This document shows positions 25,242-33,883 of a DNA stretch of 64,000 nt, in pieces. Within the stretch, counting starts at the first letter, position 1; each line of letters opens with the position of its first letter. Origin of the DNA: an uncultured Lachnospiraceae bacterium (lineage in GTDB: Bacteria > Bacillota > Clostridia > Lachnospirales > Lachnospiraceae). The position numbers and the translations under genes were made by a program. The notes below the pieces were generated by a model. It ran no database searches and was not told the DNA's origin. It saw nothing but the letters and a program-made list of their open reading frames with translations. Location of the stretch: NCBI GenBank assembly GCA_902794825.1, contig CADBIU010000014.1, positions 1-64,000 of the forward strand. Reading direction: 5' to 3'.

Positions 25242-25485
25242 GCAGCGGGAATAACAAATATCACAAAGAAATGGCGCTGTTTTTGTGGTATTTGATGGCT
25301 ATTTGAGGCTGTGAAGGCATCAAAGTCGGCAATATGTTTATAGAATTGTCGATACTTCGGCCCAAAATACATATTTCTATGAATATGCTACATTAGTCCA
25401 TGTTCTGTCCCTGCTGTTACATATAAACTCTAATCAATCATGAAATAGTCTGTTCGCAGACTGATTACAAAAAGGAGGGTAACTT

Positions 25486-26799
25486 ATGAAAATGAAAAAG
25501 GTAATGGCACTTGCGCTGGCAGGAGTTATGGCTCTTTCTATCGCAGCTTGCGGCGGCGGCTCCGGTGCAAGCACCAGCTCAGGTTCCGGTTCTGCGGATG
25601 CAGGATCAGCTTCATCCGGCGCGCTGACCATCAACATCTGGGACGCGGACTGGACAGCTCTGGGAAATCCCGAAGTAAAAGTCGAAGTCATTGACTGGGA
25701 CAACTACTGGACACTGCTCGAAGCAGGCGCTTCCGGCGGACAGCTCGCGGACGTATTCTGGATGCATTCTGACTATTCGCAGATCTATATGGAAAATGAT
25801 ATCCTGCTGGATCTGACGGATTACATTGCAAAAGACGGCGTTGATATGAGCATCTATTATCCTGACATCGCAGCAATCTATACACGCAGCGATGGCAAGA
25901 TCTTCGCTCTGCCTAAGGATCACGACACCATCGCGCTCCTTTACAACAAGGCACTCTTTGACGAGGCGGGTGTTGCGTATCCGACCGATGAGTGGAGCTA
26001 TCAGGATATGTATGAAGCCGCGAAAGCGATCACAGAGGGAACCGCAGCTGATGTCTACGGCTACGCTCTCAATACGTCGAACGACCAGGACGGCTGGTAC
26101 AACTATATCTATTCTTACGGCGGAAATGTTGTAAATACAGAGAAGACGGATACAGCTCTTGATTCTGCTGAATCCAAGGCTGCTATGGAGCAGGTCCGCC
26201 TGATGCTCACTGTCGCAACACCGCAGGCGATCGTAGCTGAGTCCGGTACGGATTCCCTGTTCCAGTCCGGCAAGGTCGCCATGATCACACAGGGCTCCTG
26301 GATGATCAACTCTTTCTACACAGCTGAAAACAGCAAGGATTATGCATGGGCAGAAATCCCTTACTTCGACAGGAACGGCGACGGCGCCTGCCAGAAGGAT
26401 GAGAGGTGGAGCTGCTACAACGGACTTGGCTGGGCAGCAGCAGCGAACACAGCTAATCCCGATGCGGCGGCAAGCCTGATCGAGTATCTCTGCTCCAAGG
26501 ACGCACAGATCAAACAGGCTCAGCTCGGCGTTACCATGGCAGGTATCCCCGGAATCTCCGAGGACTTCGCTAACGCTTTTGAAGGCATGGATGTATCCGC
26601 GTTTACAAAGGTTGAAGAGAACGGAACTCTGTTTGCACGTCCCGGTACACGTAATTCCGGTAAGTGGCAGACACCTATGAAGCAGGCTGGTTATTTCCTC
26701 GATGCATGGCAGGCTCCTGAGAATCCTCAGGCTATGTCTGACGCATGCGACAAAGTCGCAAAGCTGATCCGTGACTGCATCGCAGAAGAACAGCAGTAA
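25486..26799 (+). CDS. ABC transporter sugar-binding lipoprotein (family 1)
   Basis: 437 residues. Lipobox IAAC puts the lipidated Cys near residue 22. The mature part is a family 1 binding protein: VIDWDNYWTLLEAGASGGQLADVFWMH, then GKIFALPKDHDTIALLYNK and the usual hinge regions. Odd point: only about ten residues separate the first strand (LTINIWD) from the second (PEVKVEVIDWD), where the family normally has a helix. It heads an operon with two permeases. Candidate ligand: raffinose-type alpha-galactosides, from context. Confidence 0.9.
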   Translation: MKMKKVMALALAGVMALSIAACGGGSGASTSSGSGSADAGSASSGALTINIWDADWTALGNPEVKVEVIDWDNYWTLLEAGASGGQLADVFWMHSDYSQIYMENDILLDLTDYIAKDGVDMSIYYPDIAAIYTRSDGKIFALPKDHDTIALLYNKALFDEAGVAYPTDEWSYQDMYEAAKAITEGTAADVYGYALNTSNDQDGWYNYIYSYGGNVVNTEKTDTALDSAESKAAMEQVRLMLTVATPQAIVAESGTDSLFQSGKVAMITQGSWMINSFYTAENSKDYAWAEIPYFDRNGDGACQKDERWSCYNGLGWAAAANTANPDAAASLIEYLCSKDAQIKQAQLGVTMAGIPGISEDFANAFEGMDVSAFTKVEENGTLFARPGTRNSGKWQTPMKQAGYFLDAWQAPENPQAMSDACDKVAKLIRDCIAEEQQ

Positions 26800-26890
26800 G
26801 TTTTACGAATCGCTAACTGTGTGATACTGCGGACTGCCGCTGTAAAGCGGCAGTCCGCTGATAAATCTTCTTCATGAAAGGGGGCAATGC

Positions 26891-27784
26891 ATGAAGGAAA
26901 AGAAAAAGATGACGCCCAGAGAAAAGAACGAGGCAATTTGGGGATTAGCCTTTGTGGCGCCTACCATGATCGGACTGATCGTTCTGAACTTCTATCCGGC
27001 CGTCAATACAGTTTACCAGTCTTTCTGTAAGACAGGCGATTTCGGAAAGGGCAACACTTTTGTCGGACTCGCCAATTATTCAAAGGCATTTGCGGATCCG
27101 GAGATCTGGCAGTCGCTGATCAATACGGTCAAATACGCCATCATCGAAGTTCCTTTAGGTGTAGTGATCGCTCTGCTTCTTGCAGTTTTTCTGAACGGCA
27201 AAATTAAAGGAGTTTCTATATTCAGAACGATCTTCTTCCTCCCGATGGTCTGCGCGCCTGCGGCTGTCGCAATGGTTTGGAAGTGGCTTTACAATCAGCA
27301 GTTCGGCCTGTTCAACAATATCCTTCATACGAATATAGCGTGGATATCAGATCCCAAGATCGCGTGGATCTCAGTCGGCGTGATCGGCGTATGGTCGATC
27401 ATCGGCTACAACATGGTCCTTTTTATTTCCGGTCTGAAAGAGATCCCGGGGGACTACTACGAAGCGGCTTCGATCGACGGCGCGACCGGAATCAACCAAT
27501 TCTTTAACATCACCGTTCCGCTTCTGAGCCCGACCACGTTCTTTATAGTGCAGACCCGTGTCATCGGCGCACTGACGATCTTCGACCTTATGTTCATGGT
27601 CATGGACAAGACCAACGCGGCCCTGCCCAAGGTACAGTCCACAGTATATGTATTCTATAAGTATACATTCGACCAGGGCAATAAGGGCTACGGCGCAGCG
27701 ATCGTTATGATCCTTGTGGCTTTCATCATGGTCGTCACAGTGATCATGCAGCGCGCTGAGAAGCGCTTCGTATTCTATAACTGA
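26891..27784 (+). CDS. Sugar ABC transporter permease (MalF/MsmF type)
   Basis: 297 residues, about six membrane helices beginning at WGLAFVAPTMIGLIVLNFY. EAA loop EAASIDGATGINQFF-VPLLSP is intact. Forms the channel with the next gene for the 25486 binding protein. A GAAAGGGGG site precedes the ATG. Confidence 0.94.
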   Translation: MKEKKKMTPREKNEAIWGLAFVAPTMIGLIVLNFYPAVNTVYQSFCKTGDFGKGNTFVGLANYSKAFADPEIWQSLINTVKYAIIEVPLGVVIALLLAVFLNGKIKGVSIFRTIFFLPMVCAPAAVAMVWKWLYNQQFGLFNNILHTNIAWISDPKIAWISVGVIGVWSIIGYNMVLFISGLKEIPGDYYEAASIDGATGINQFFNITVPLLSPTTFFIVQTRVIGALTIFDLMFMVMDKTNAALPKVQSTVYVFYKYTFDQGNKGYGAAIVMILVAFIMVVTVIMQRAEKRFVFYN

Positions 27785-27802
27785 GAAAGGAGGGAATGTT
27801 AC

Positions 27803-28645
27803 ATGGAAAGTGCAAGCACAAAAGATAGAATCAGGAAAGCGATCGTCTATGTCATCCTGATCATTATGGCTTTTATCATGCTGGTTCCCTTCGCGTGGAT
27901 GATCCTCACTGCGCTCAAGACCAACCAGGAAGCTATTTCTGTCGATCCCTTCTATATTTTCCCTAGCAACGGGTGGCATTGGGAGACATTTGGTGAAGTC
28001 TGGAAAAGCTACAACTTTGTGCTCCTTTATAAGAACACACTGCTTATGATCTTTTTCCGAGTCCTTTGCGCATGCCTGACCGCTACCATGGCGGGCTACG
28101 CTTTCGGCAGACTTAACTTCCCGGGAAGGAAATTCCTGTTCTCGCTCGTCCTGATCCAGATGATGATCCCTTCCACGATCTTCATCATCCCGCAGTACCT
28201 GATGGTATCGTCACTGGGATGGCTCAATACTACAGCAGGACTTGTTTTCCCCGGTATTGTCACTGCCTTCGGTACTTATCTGCTCAAGACAGGATATCAG
28301 GGACTTCCTAAGGATCTGGAGGAGGCGGCCGGCATTGACGGCTGCAACATCGGACAGAAGTTCCTGCTGATCATGATGCCGCTCACAAGATCATCTATGG
28401 TATCGCTCGGCATCTTCACCGCTCTGTTTGCGTTCAAGGATCTTATGTGGCCCATGATCGTCTGCTCCAGCGTACAGACTACGACACTTGCAGCCGGCCT
28501 TGCAAAGGCTCAGGGACAGTACGGAAGCAACTATCCGCAGATGATGGCCGCCGCGGTCCTCGCGGTTGTGCCGATGATCGTGATCTATATCATCTTCCAG
28601 AAACAGTTCGTCGAAGGTATCGCAACTTCCGGCGGAAAACTGTAA
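27803..28645 (+). CDS. Sugar ABC transporter permease (MalG/MsmG type)
   Basis: 280 residues, multiple membrane helices, EAA loop EAAGIDGCNIGQKF-MPLTRS. Starts 18 bases after its partner with an AAAGGAGGG site. Followed by a strong terminator. No ATPase in the operon, as is usual for CUT1 systems that use a shared MsmX-like ATPase. Confidence 0.94.
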   Translation: MESASTKDRIRKAIVYVILIIMAFIMLVPFAWMILTALKTNQEAISVDPFYIFPSNGWHWETFGEVWKSYNFVLLYKNTLLMIFFRVLCACLTATMAGYAFGRLNFPGRKFLFSLVLIQMMIPSTIFIIPQYLMVSSLGWLNTTAGLVFPGIVTAFGTYLLKTGYQGLPKDLEEAAGIDGCNIGQKFLLIMMPLTRSSMVSLGIFTALFAFKDLMWPMIVCSSVQTTTLAAGLAKAQGQYGSNYPQMMAAAVLAVVPMIVIYIIFQKQFVEGIATSGGKL

Positions 28646-28672
28646 AGAACAGTTTTGTTATTTTGGTGTATA

Positions 28673-28701
28673 ATGAGCTGCGTACTGCAGCTCATTTTTT
28701 T
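28673..28701 (+). terminator. Rho-independent terminator after the alpha-galactoside transporter
   Basis: Perfect 9-bp stem ATGAGCTGC / GCAGCTCAT with a 5-base loop and seven T. It lies only 31 bases before the next start codon. Confidence 0.9.
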
Positions 28702-28731
28702 CGGTTTATTGTTAAGTATGGGGGAACCCGC

Positions 28732-29439
28732 ATGGCTGATAGAAACGACCGCCTTTCAAAGTGGTGGAAGACGGAGAGAGAAAAGATTTCAGGGATTTCC
28801 GGTACATCAAAAAAGATCGGATACATTTGGGAGTACTATAAGCTCTGGATCATAGGAATCGTCTTTGGCATCTGGTTTGTGACGTTTGCTGTTCGTCAGT
28901 ATACGACAACTCTGAGGGATTACTGGTGCTTTATGGTCTTTGCGAACACCTATGCCGATGCCGGAGATCACTCACCGCTTTGGGAGGACTACGTCGAATA
29001 CGCGGGTTTTGACCTGACAGAAAAAGCGGTGAGATTCAACGCCGATTCCTATTTTGACTATCTCAAAGGCGTTACCGGAAACAGTTATTTTGAGGCGTTT
29101 GTCGCGTACGCAGACAGCGGGACACTGGATGCGATCGTGATGGGACGGGATTCCCTGACAGCGCTTGGAAAGACAGGGAGACTGCTGGATCTTAACAGTG
29201 AGGAGTGTTCTTCGATCCGGGCAAAATATGGAGACCGTTTTCTCTATGCGGTACCGCTTAATGAGGATTATGGCGGGAAAGAAATGCCTGTCTGCATAGA
29301 TATCAGCGACAGCCGGCTTGTGAGCGAATACGGAATCTATTCGGAACCCTGTGCGCTCGGAATCGGCGCCTTGTCGGGAAACGTGGAATCGGTTGAACTG
29401 TTTCTGGATTTTCTTTTTGAAGATCCGGGGACCAAATAG
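28732..29439 (+). CDS. Membrane-anchored protein of unknown function
   Basis: 235 residues from ATG 28732, preceded by GGGGGAA; the longer open frame upstream overlaps the permease and is not coding. A polar N-terminus is followed by one membrane helix (LWIIGIVFGIWFVTFAV, about residues 37-53), then an outer domain of about 180 residues. Part of that domain (SGTLDAIVMGRDSLTALGKTGRLLDL) resembles the lobe of a solute-binding protein by eye. It leads a run of three membrane-protein genes that ends at 30614. Function not recognised. Confidence 0.75.
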   Translation: MADRNDRLSKWWKTEREKISGISGTSKKIGYIWEYYKLWIIGIVFGIWFVTFAVRQYTTTLRDYWCFMVFANTYADAGDHSPLWEDYVEYAGFDLTEKAVRFNADSYFDYLKGVTGNSYFEAFVAYADSGTLDAIVMGRDSLTALGKTGRLLDLNSEECSSIRAKYGDRFLYAVPLNEDYGGKEMPVCIDISDSRLVSEYGIYSEPCALGIGALSGNVESVELFLDFLFEDPGTK

Positions 29440-29453
29440 GAGGGGGCTTCGTC

Positions 29454-29864
29454 ATGCTCTACTATATAACACTGGTGCTGGTTTTCTGGGCACTGATCTA
29501 TACAGCGGCCAGATTCCTTCAGTATTACCGGATCGTAAAGAATTATAAAGAAGAGACGCAGGCTGTTGTCAAACAGATCAGGGATCATGAACCTGCAAAC
29601 AGAAAAGAGCCGCCGGCCCTTGACGTTCTCCTTTCCTATGAGATCGGCGGAGAAGAGAGAAGTTCCGAAGTCGTTGTCCCGCGTGAGCAGGCGGCGCAGT
29701 ATCAGGTGGGAAGCAGGGTAGGGATCCGCTATCATTTGGAAGACAACGGTGCTGTGCATATTGCAACTGCCGGAGACGCGCCGCGAAAGATAATGTACGC
29801 TTACCTGGCGGCGATCATTCTGGAAATCGTGATCTATGCGGCGATATGGCGGATACTGCTGTAG
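29454..29864 (+). CDS. Small membrane protein, DUF3592-like
   Basis: 136 residues: an N-terminal membrane helix (YYITLVLVFWALIYTAA), a soluble beta-rich middle (VLLSYEIGGEERSSEVVVP to IRYHLEDNGAVHI), and a C-terminal helix (YLAAIILEIVIYAAIW). This layout matches DUF3592 proteins. Its AGGAGGGGG site overlaps the stop of the preceding gene, so the two are translated together. Function unknown. Confidence 0.75.
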   Translation: MLYYITLVLVFWALIYTAARFLQYYRIVKNYKEETQAVVKQIRDHEPANRKEPPALDVLLSYEIGGEERSSEVVVPREQAAQYQVGSRVGIRYHLEDNGAVHIATAGDAPRKIMYAYLAAIILEIVIYAAIWRILL

Positions 29865-29879
29865 TGTTGGGAGGAAGAG

Positions 29880-30614
29880 ATGAATAATATGGTACAAGGC
29901 TTTTTGGATAATGACAGCTTCTTCGGAAGATTCATGACGAAGCTGGGCATCATCATCGCCGCGAATATCATGTTCGTGCTTCTGAGCATTCCTTTTTTCA
30001 CGATCGGGGCCGGGTTCTCAGCTCTTTATTATGTTATGTTCAGGACTCTTAGGAACGACGGAGTCGTTAATCCCTTTAAGGAATTCTGGACCGGCCTTAG
30101 AATGAACTTCAAACAGGCGACGATCACCTGGATCCTGTTTGTCCTCCTGATCGCGTTTTTGCTCATGGATATCCGGATCTGCAATGCTGCCGGGGGGACG
30201 CTGGGCTATCTGAAGATCGGCGTGTATGCTATTGGCGCTGCGGCGGTCATTTTATATTTATACCTGATCCCTGTTATGACTGTCTTTGAGGATTCACTGC
30301 CGAATCTGATAAGGAACACGGTCTATTTTCTCTGTAAAAAGCCGCTAAGAACGCTGGTGATCCTGTTTTTTGACATCTTTCCCTTTGTCCTTACCTTTTC
30401 AGATCTGCAATCGCTTCCGCTCTACGCTTTTTTGTGGGTGTTGTGCGGATTCGGACTTCAGGCAATGCTGGCGGCGACGCTTCTGCTGCCGGTATTTGCG
30501 CCGTATCTTGACGCGAAGGCAGAAGACAGGAATGAGGACCCGTCTGAGGAATCCGAGGAGTACCCGATGACGGAAGAGGAGATCCTGGAGGATATGCGGA
30601 AACTGGGAATGTGA
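29880..30614 (+). CDS. YesL-family (DUF624) membrane protein
   Basis: 244 residues with about five membrane helices. Opening GFLDNDSFFGRFMTKLGIIIAANIMFVLLSIPFFTIGAG is the family signature (split here: FFGRFMTKLG, LLSIPFFTIGAG). YesL proteins lie in polysaccharide-utilisation operons of Firmicutes and have no proven activity. A charged cytoplasmic tail closes the protein. Start has GGGAGGAAG. It is 15 bases after the previous gene. Confidence 0.85.
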   Translation: MNNMVQGFLDNDSFFGRFMTKLGIIIAANIMFVLLSIPFFTIGAGFSALYYVMFRTLRNDGVVNPFKEFWTGLRMNFKQATITWILFVLLIAFLLMDIRICNAAGGTLGYLKIGVYAIGAAAVILYLYLIPVMTVFEDSLPNLIRNTVYFLCKKPLRTLVILFFDIFPFVLTFSDLQSLPLYAFLWVLCGFGLQAMLAATLLLPVFAPYLDAKAEDRNEDPSEESEEYPMTEEEILEDMRKLGM

Positions 30615-30668
30615 CGAAATCAATCTCCTGGAATTAACAATAATTAAATGAAATTAACAAATAATTAA

Positions 30669-30741
30669 AAACTCTCCCCTAAAATGTTGCATTTATGTGA
30701 TTGATATATTACAATAATGTTACATATTAAAGGGAGAGTTT
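30669..30741 (+). promoter_or_regulatory. Long-range inverted repeat and promoter before the amidase-domain protein
   Basis: AAACTCTCCC (30669-30678) is the exact complement of GGGAGAGTTT (30732-30741), which includes the ribosome site. Between them lie TTGCAT (30686-30691) and TACAAT (30710-30715) with an 18-base spacer, and TGTTGC-ATTTA-TGTGAT (30685-30701), a WalR-like box with two deviations. If transcription starts upstream of 30669 the ribosome site could be hidden; if it starts at the internal promoter it is free. Confidence 0.45.
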
Positions 30742-30745
30742 AACT

Positions 30746-33166
30746 ATGAAAAGAATTTTGGCTGTAGTTCTCACATCCTGCATGGTAGTCGGGCTTATGT
30801 CACCCGCAGGCTCCGGAGTAATGACGGAGATAAAAGCGAATACTAGAGCCGCTCTCAGCAACCTCGGAGCTGCTGAAGAACGCACGGAAAGCGCGGCGGA
30901 AGGCGCGGGAAATTTTGATCAGTCGATCCGGGAACTGTACGATAATTCGATGTCAGCTACCGATGAAGAGATCATCGCGTCAGCAGAGATGATGAAGTCG
31001 GATTTCTCAGCAGTAGAGTCCGGAATAGGAGAGGACGCGGATAATCTGATCGGTTACCTCAAATATTATGAAGCTGCCAAGAGCAGATATATTGCAGGTT
31101 CTGAGGAAAACAGCCTGGACTTTTCGGAAGATGTGATCAGTGAATGGGACAGACAGGGGGAGTATACATCTTATGTGATGCCCGCTGAGGATATGATCCG
31201 CACATTGGTTCCCAGGATCAAAGTCAATGCGTGCACTGTGGAAAGCGGTTCAGCCAACCTGGATATTTACGAGTGGATGACAGTCGGATATGCTTCTGAC
31301 GATATGTCCGCAGTAAGTGCAGCTGCATACGGCTATAATTTCTCCCTGAAACTTGACTGTGACCGCAGCGGAAGCTGGAAGATCGCTTCTGTAGAAGACA
31401 CAGATCAGAACTTTGACTGGATGCAGGAAGAAGTCGAGTATTCACTTCAGGCTGAGAACGAGAGCGCAGACGCCCTCAGAGTGATCTCAGAGAACGGCGA
31501 ACAGGAAATGATGGCGGCGACCGCAGCCAGAACCTACAACTATAATGTAGCCAACGCTATTGCTTACGCGGATAAGTACTGCATTAACTATAATTCTTCT
31601 TATAACAGTTACAAAGGAAGAGGCGGAGACTGCGCCAACTTTGTGTCCCAGTGCCTCTATAACGGAGGATTTCCCCAGGATTCCACGTGGTACAAGCACA
31701 GTGTAGCGTGGATCAATGTCATGAAGCAGATCGCTCATTTTAAACAGTATGGTTCATTCATGAGCGCGAACAACGGGAACCTCCTCGCCGGCAACCCGAT
31801 CTATTTTGACTGGAACGGCGACAGCACATATGATCACGCGACGATCTGCGTAGGCCGCAACAACAGCGGAACTCCGATCCTGGACTCCCATACTAAGGAT
31901 CTCTATCACGCCGCATGGAACAACTGGAGTTTCAGTAAAGCTGCTACGATTCAGCTGCGCAAATCGGGAACCGCACCATCCACATCGTCTGAGGGCGGTT
32001 ACTGGAAGCAGAACAGCGTGGGCTGGTGGTATGAGTATGCTGACGGCGGTTACCTCACGAGCTGCTGGAAGAAGATCGACAATGTCTGGTACTATTTTAA
32101 CAGCAGCGGATACGCTTTAAAGGGTCTTCAGAAGATCGGGGCCGACTATTTCTATTTTGACAAATCCTCCTGCGCAATGAAGACCGGCTGGGTGCTGGAA
32201 GGCGGTAAATGGTATTACTTCAATTCCGACGGTTACGGCGTACGGGAATGGCAGCAGATCGGAGGAAAATGGTATTATTTCAATCCCTCTGACTGCGTAA
32301 TGGCAACAGGGTTTGCCAGCATAAAAGGCAAGATGCACTATTTTGGCACCGATGGCGCCGAGAAATTCGGATGGATCACTGTATCAGGACAGAAATATCA
32401 CCTTGATCAGTACGGCGTCGTGCAGTACGGCTGGCAGACGATAGACGGACGTAAATATTTCTTCGACACAAACGGAGTCATGGTGACCGGTGTCGTCAGT
32501 ATTGACGGCGTGATATATGGTTTTAACTCCAGTGGAGTCTTTATCGGTAAGTCTTCAGCAACTTCGGCTTCTACAATTGTCGATACAGTGAAAAAAACAA
32601 CCGTAACTTCCGCATACGGTGGTAAAACGGGCTGGGAGAAGAAAAACGGCAAGTGGTACTACTACAATAACGGCAAACTCAAGACAGGCTGGCTTCTTTA
32701 CAAAGGAGACTGGTATTATCTTGAAGGAAACGGAGTGATGGCCACAGGCTGGAGATTGGTAGGAGGAAAATGGTACTACCTGCAGTCCTGGGGAGGAATG
32801 AAGACCGGCTGGCTTAAAGACGGAGGCAAGTGGTATTACCTGGATAGAAGCGGCGCTATGAAGACCGGCTGGATCAAAGTCGGAGGTATCTGGTATTTCA
32901 TGAACAGAAGCGGCGCCATGGAGACCGGCTGGATCAAAGACGGAGGCAAATGGTATTACCTGGACAGCAGCGGAGCCATGAAGACCAGCTGGGTTAAAGT
33001 AAACGGAACCTGGTACTATCTCAATGGAGACGGATCCATGAGGATAGGCTGGCTCTGGTACGGCGATGAATGGTATTACCTGACAAGTTCCGGCGCAATG
33101 GCCACCGGACGTCAGTGGATCGACGGAAGAACGTATTATTTCAACAGCCAGGGCGCGCTTAAGTAA
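30746..33166 (+). CDS. Secreted amidase-domain wall protein with about 18 wall-binding repeats
   Basis: 806 residues. Signal peptide to about residue 31, an N-terminal domain of no known family (about 32-255), then an Amidase_6-type cysteine peptidase domain (about 260-410) with Cys296 in GDCANFVSQC and His364 in YDHATICVG. After it come two blocks of nine wall-binding repeats: an older, divergent block (about 415-600) and a regular 20-residue block (about 628-806) very like the repeats of the 2163 protein. Between the blocks is a Ser/Thr-rich spacer. It probably works on peptidoglycan at the cell surface. Start ATG follows GGGAGAG. Confidence 0.9.
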   Translation: MKRILAVVLTSCMVVGLMSPAGSGVMTEIKANTRAALSNLGAAEERTESAAEGAGNFDQSIRELYDNSMSATDEEIIASAEMMKSDFSAVESGIGEDADNLIGYLKYYEAAKSRYIAGSEENSLDFSEDVISEWDRQGEYTSYVMPAEDMIRTLVPRIKVNACTVESGSANLDIYEWMTVGYASDDMSAVSAAAYGYNFSLKLDCDRSGSWKIASVEDTDQNFDWMQEEVEYSLQAENESADALRVISENGEQEMMAATAARTYNYNVANAIAYADKYCINYNSSYNSYKGRGGDCANFVSQCLYNGGFPQDSTWYKHSVAWINVMKQIAHFKQYGSFMSANNGNLLAGNPIYFDWNGDSTYDHATICVGRNNSGTPILDSHTKDLYHAAWNNWSFSKAATIQLRKSGTAPSTSSEGGYWKQNSVGWWYEYADGGYLTSCWKKIDNVWYYFNSSGYALKGLQKIGADYFYFDKSSCAMKTGWVLEGGKWYYFNSDGYGVREWQQIGGKWYYFNPSDCVMATGFASIKGKMHYFGTDGAEKFGWITVSGQKYHLDQYGVVQYGWQTIDGRKYFFDTNGVMVTGVVSIDGVIYGFNSSGVFIGKSSATSASTIVDTVKKTTVTSAYGGKTGWEKKNGKWYYYNNGKLKTGWLLYKGDWYYLEGNGVMATGWRLVGGKWYYLQSWGGMKTGWLKDGGKWYYLDRSGAMKTGWIKVGGIWYFMNRSGAMETGWIKDGGKWYYLDSSGAMKTSWVKVNGTWYYLNGDGSMRIGWLWYGDEWYYLTSSGAMATGRQWIDGRTYYFNSQGALK
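32626..33165 (+). repeat. Tandem 60-base repeats coding for wall-binding modules
   Basis: About nine in-frame units of 60 bases at the 3' end of the amidase-domain gene, with the junction ATGAAGACCGGCTGG shared with the repeats at 2341-2880. Confidence 0.8.
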
Positions 33167-33185
33167 CTTAGAAGATCATAAAGAC

Positions 33186-33236
33186 GAGGCAGCTGATGAG
33201 GGGTTACTCCTCAATCACGCTGCCTCTCTTTTTTTA
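33186..33236 (+). terminator. Rho-independent terminator
   Basis: Outer stem GAGGCAGC / GCTGCCTC with an inner GAGG / CCTC pairing, followed by a run of T. It closes the amidase-domain gene. Confidence 0.88.
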
Positions 33237-33260
33237 TCGCAACTACAACGGAGATAGTTG

Positions 33261-33277
33261 CAATTGCTATTAAATTG
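33261..33277. promoter_or_regulatory. Candidate operator before ohrR
   Basis: CAATT-GCTATTA-AATTG, an AT-rich inverted repeat 58 bases before the ohrR start. OhrR of Bacillus binds a similar CAATT/AATTG palindrome with a one-base centre, so the longer spacing here makes this tentative. Confidence 0.3.
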
Positions 33278-33334
33278 TGATAAATTCGATTGCATGATGC
33301 GACAAAAATGTACAACAGTGGAGGGTTCATTTCC

Positions 33335-33772
33335 ATGGGTGACAAATACGACTGCCTGAAGCTGAAAAGCCAGCTGTGCTTTCCGCTTTACGCCTGTTCT
33401 AAAGAAATAATAAGGAAATACAAGCCGTTTCTTGACAAGTTTGATCTTACTTATACGCAGTACATTACTATGATGGCGCTATGGGAAAATGAGAGTATGA
33501 ACGTGCGGGAACTGGGTCTTGTGCTTTTTCTCGATTCCGGAACGTTGACGCCGGTTCTCAAGAAACTGGAGAGCAAGGGATATCTTGAGAGAAAGCGCTC
33601 GAAAGAAGATGAAAGGAATCTGATCGTGACTGTGACTGAGAAGGGCTGGAAGCTTCGCGAAGAGGCGCTCAGCATTCCCGAATCCATGTCGAGCTGTGTT
33701 AATCTCGAACCTGAGGAGGCGTCAGAACTTTACAGGCTTTTATACAAAGTGCTCGGTACGCAGGCACGCTGA
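33335..33772 (+). CDS. ohrR: OhrR-type MarR-family organic peroxide sensor
   Basis: 145 residues from ATG 33335, chosen because GGAGG lies 10 bases upstream; the frame is open further up to 33290. Closely follows Bacillus OhrR: KLKSQLCFPLYACSKEI with the peroxide-sensing cysteine exactly at Cys15, LTYTQYITMMALWE, LDSGTLTPVLKKLESKGY and KRSKEDERN in the winged helix. It would repress a peroxide defence gene until Cys15 is oxidised. No ohr or other target gene is next to it, so its regulon must be elsewhere. Confidence 0.9.
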   Translation: MGDKYDCLKLKSQLCFPLYACSKEIIRKYKPFLDKFDLTYTQYITMMALWENESMNVRELGLVLFLDSGTLTPVLKKLESKGYLERKRSKEDERNLIVTVTEKGWKLREEALSIPESMSSCVNLEPEEASELYRLLYKVLGTQAR

Positions 33773-33820
33773 AGCCGCTTGTGGAATCTCTGTGAATAAT
33801 GATGAGAAAGAATAGCGTAT

Positions 33821-33845
33821 TGAAATGATTTATGATATCATTTCA
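33821..33845. other. Perfect 9-bp inverted repeat before secA
   Basis: TGAAATGAT-TTATGAT-ATCATTTCA, 39 bases before the secA start. No T tract follows. It may be an operator or an mRNA hairpin. Confidence 0.4.
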
Positions 33846-33883
33846 AAGAATATGCGCATCAGATAAATATCAGGAGTATAAAT

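Noticed and set aside
28447..28731. N-terminal extension of the 28732 protein into the permease gene
   Set aside because: The extension lies in another frame of a conserved permease and spans a terminator.
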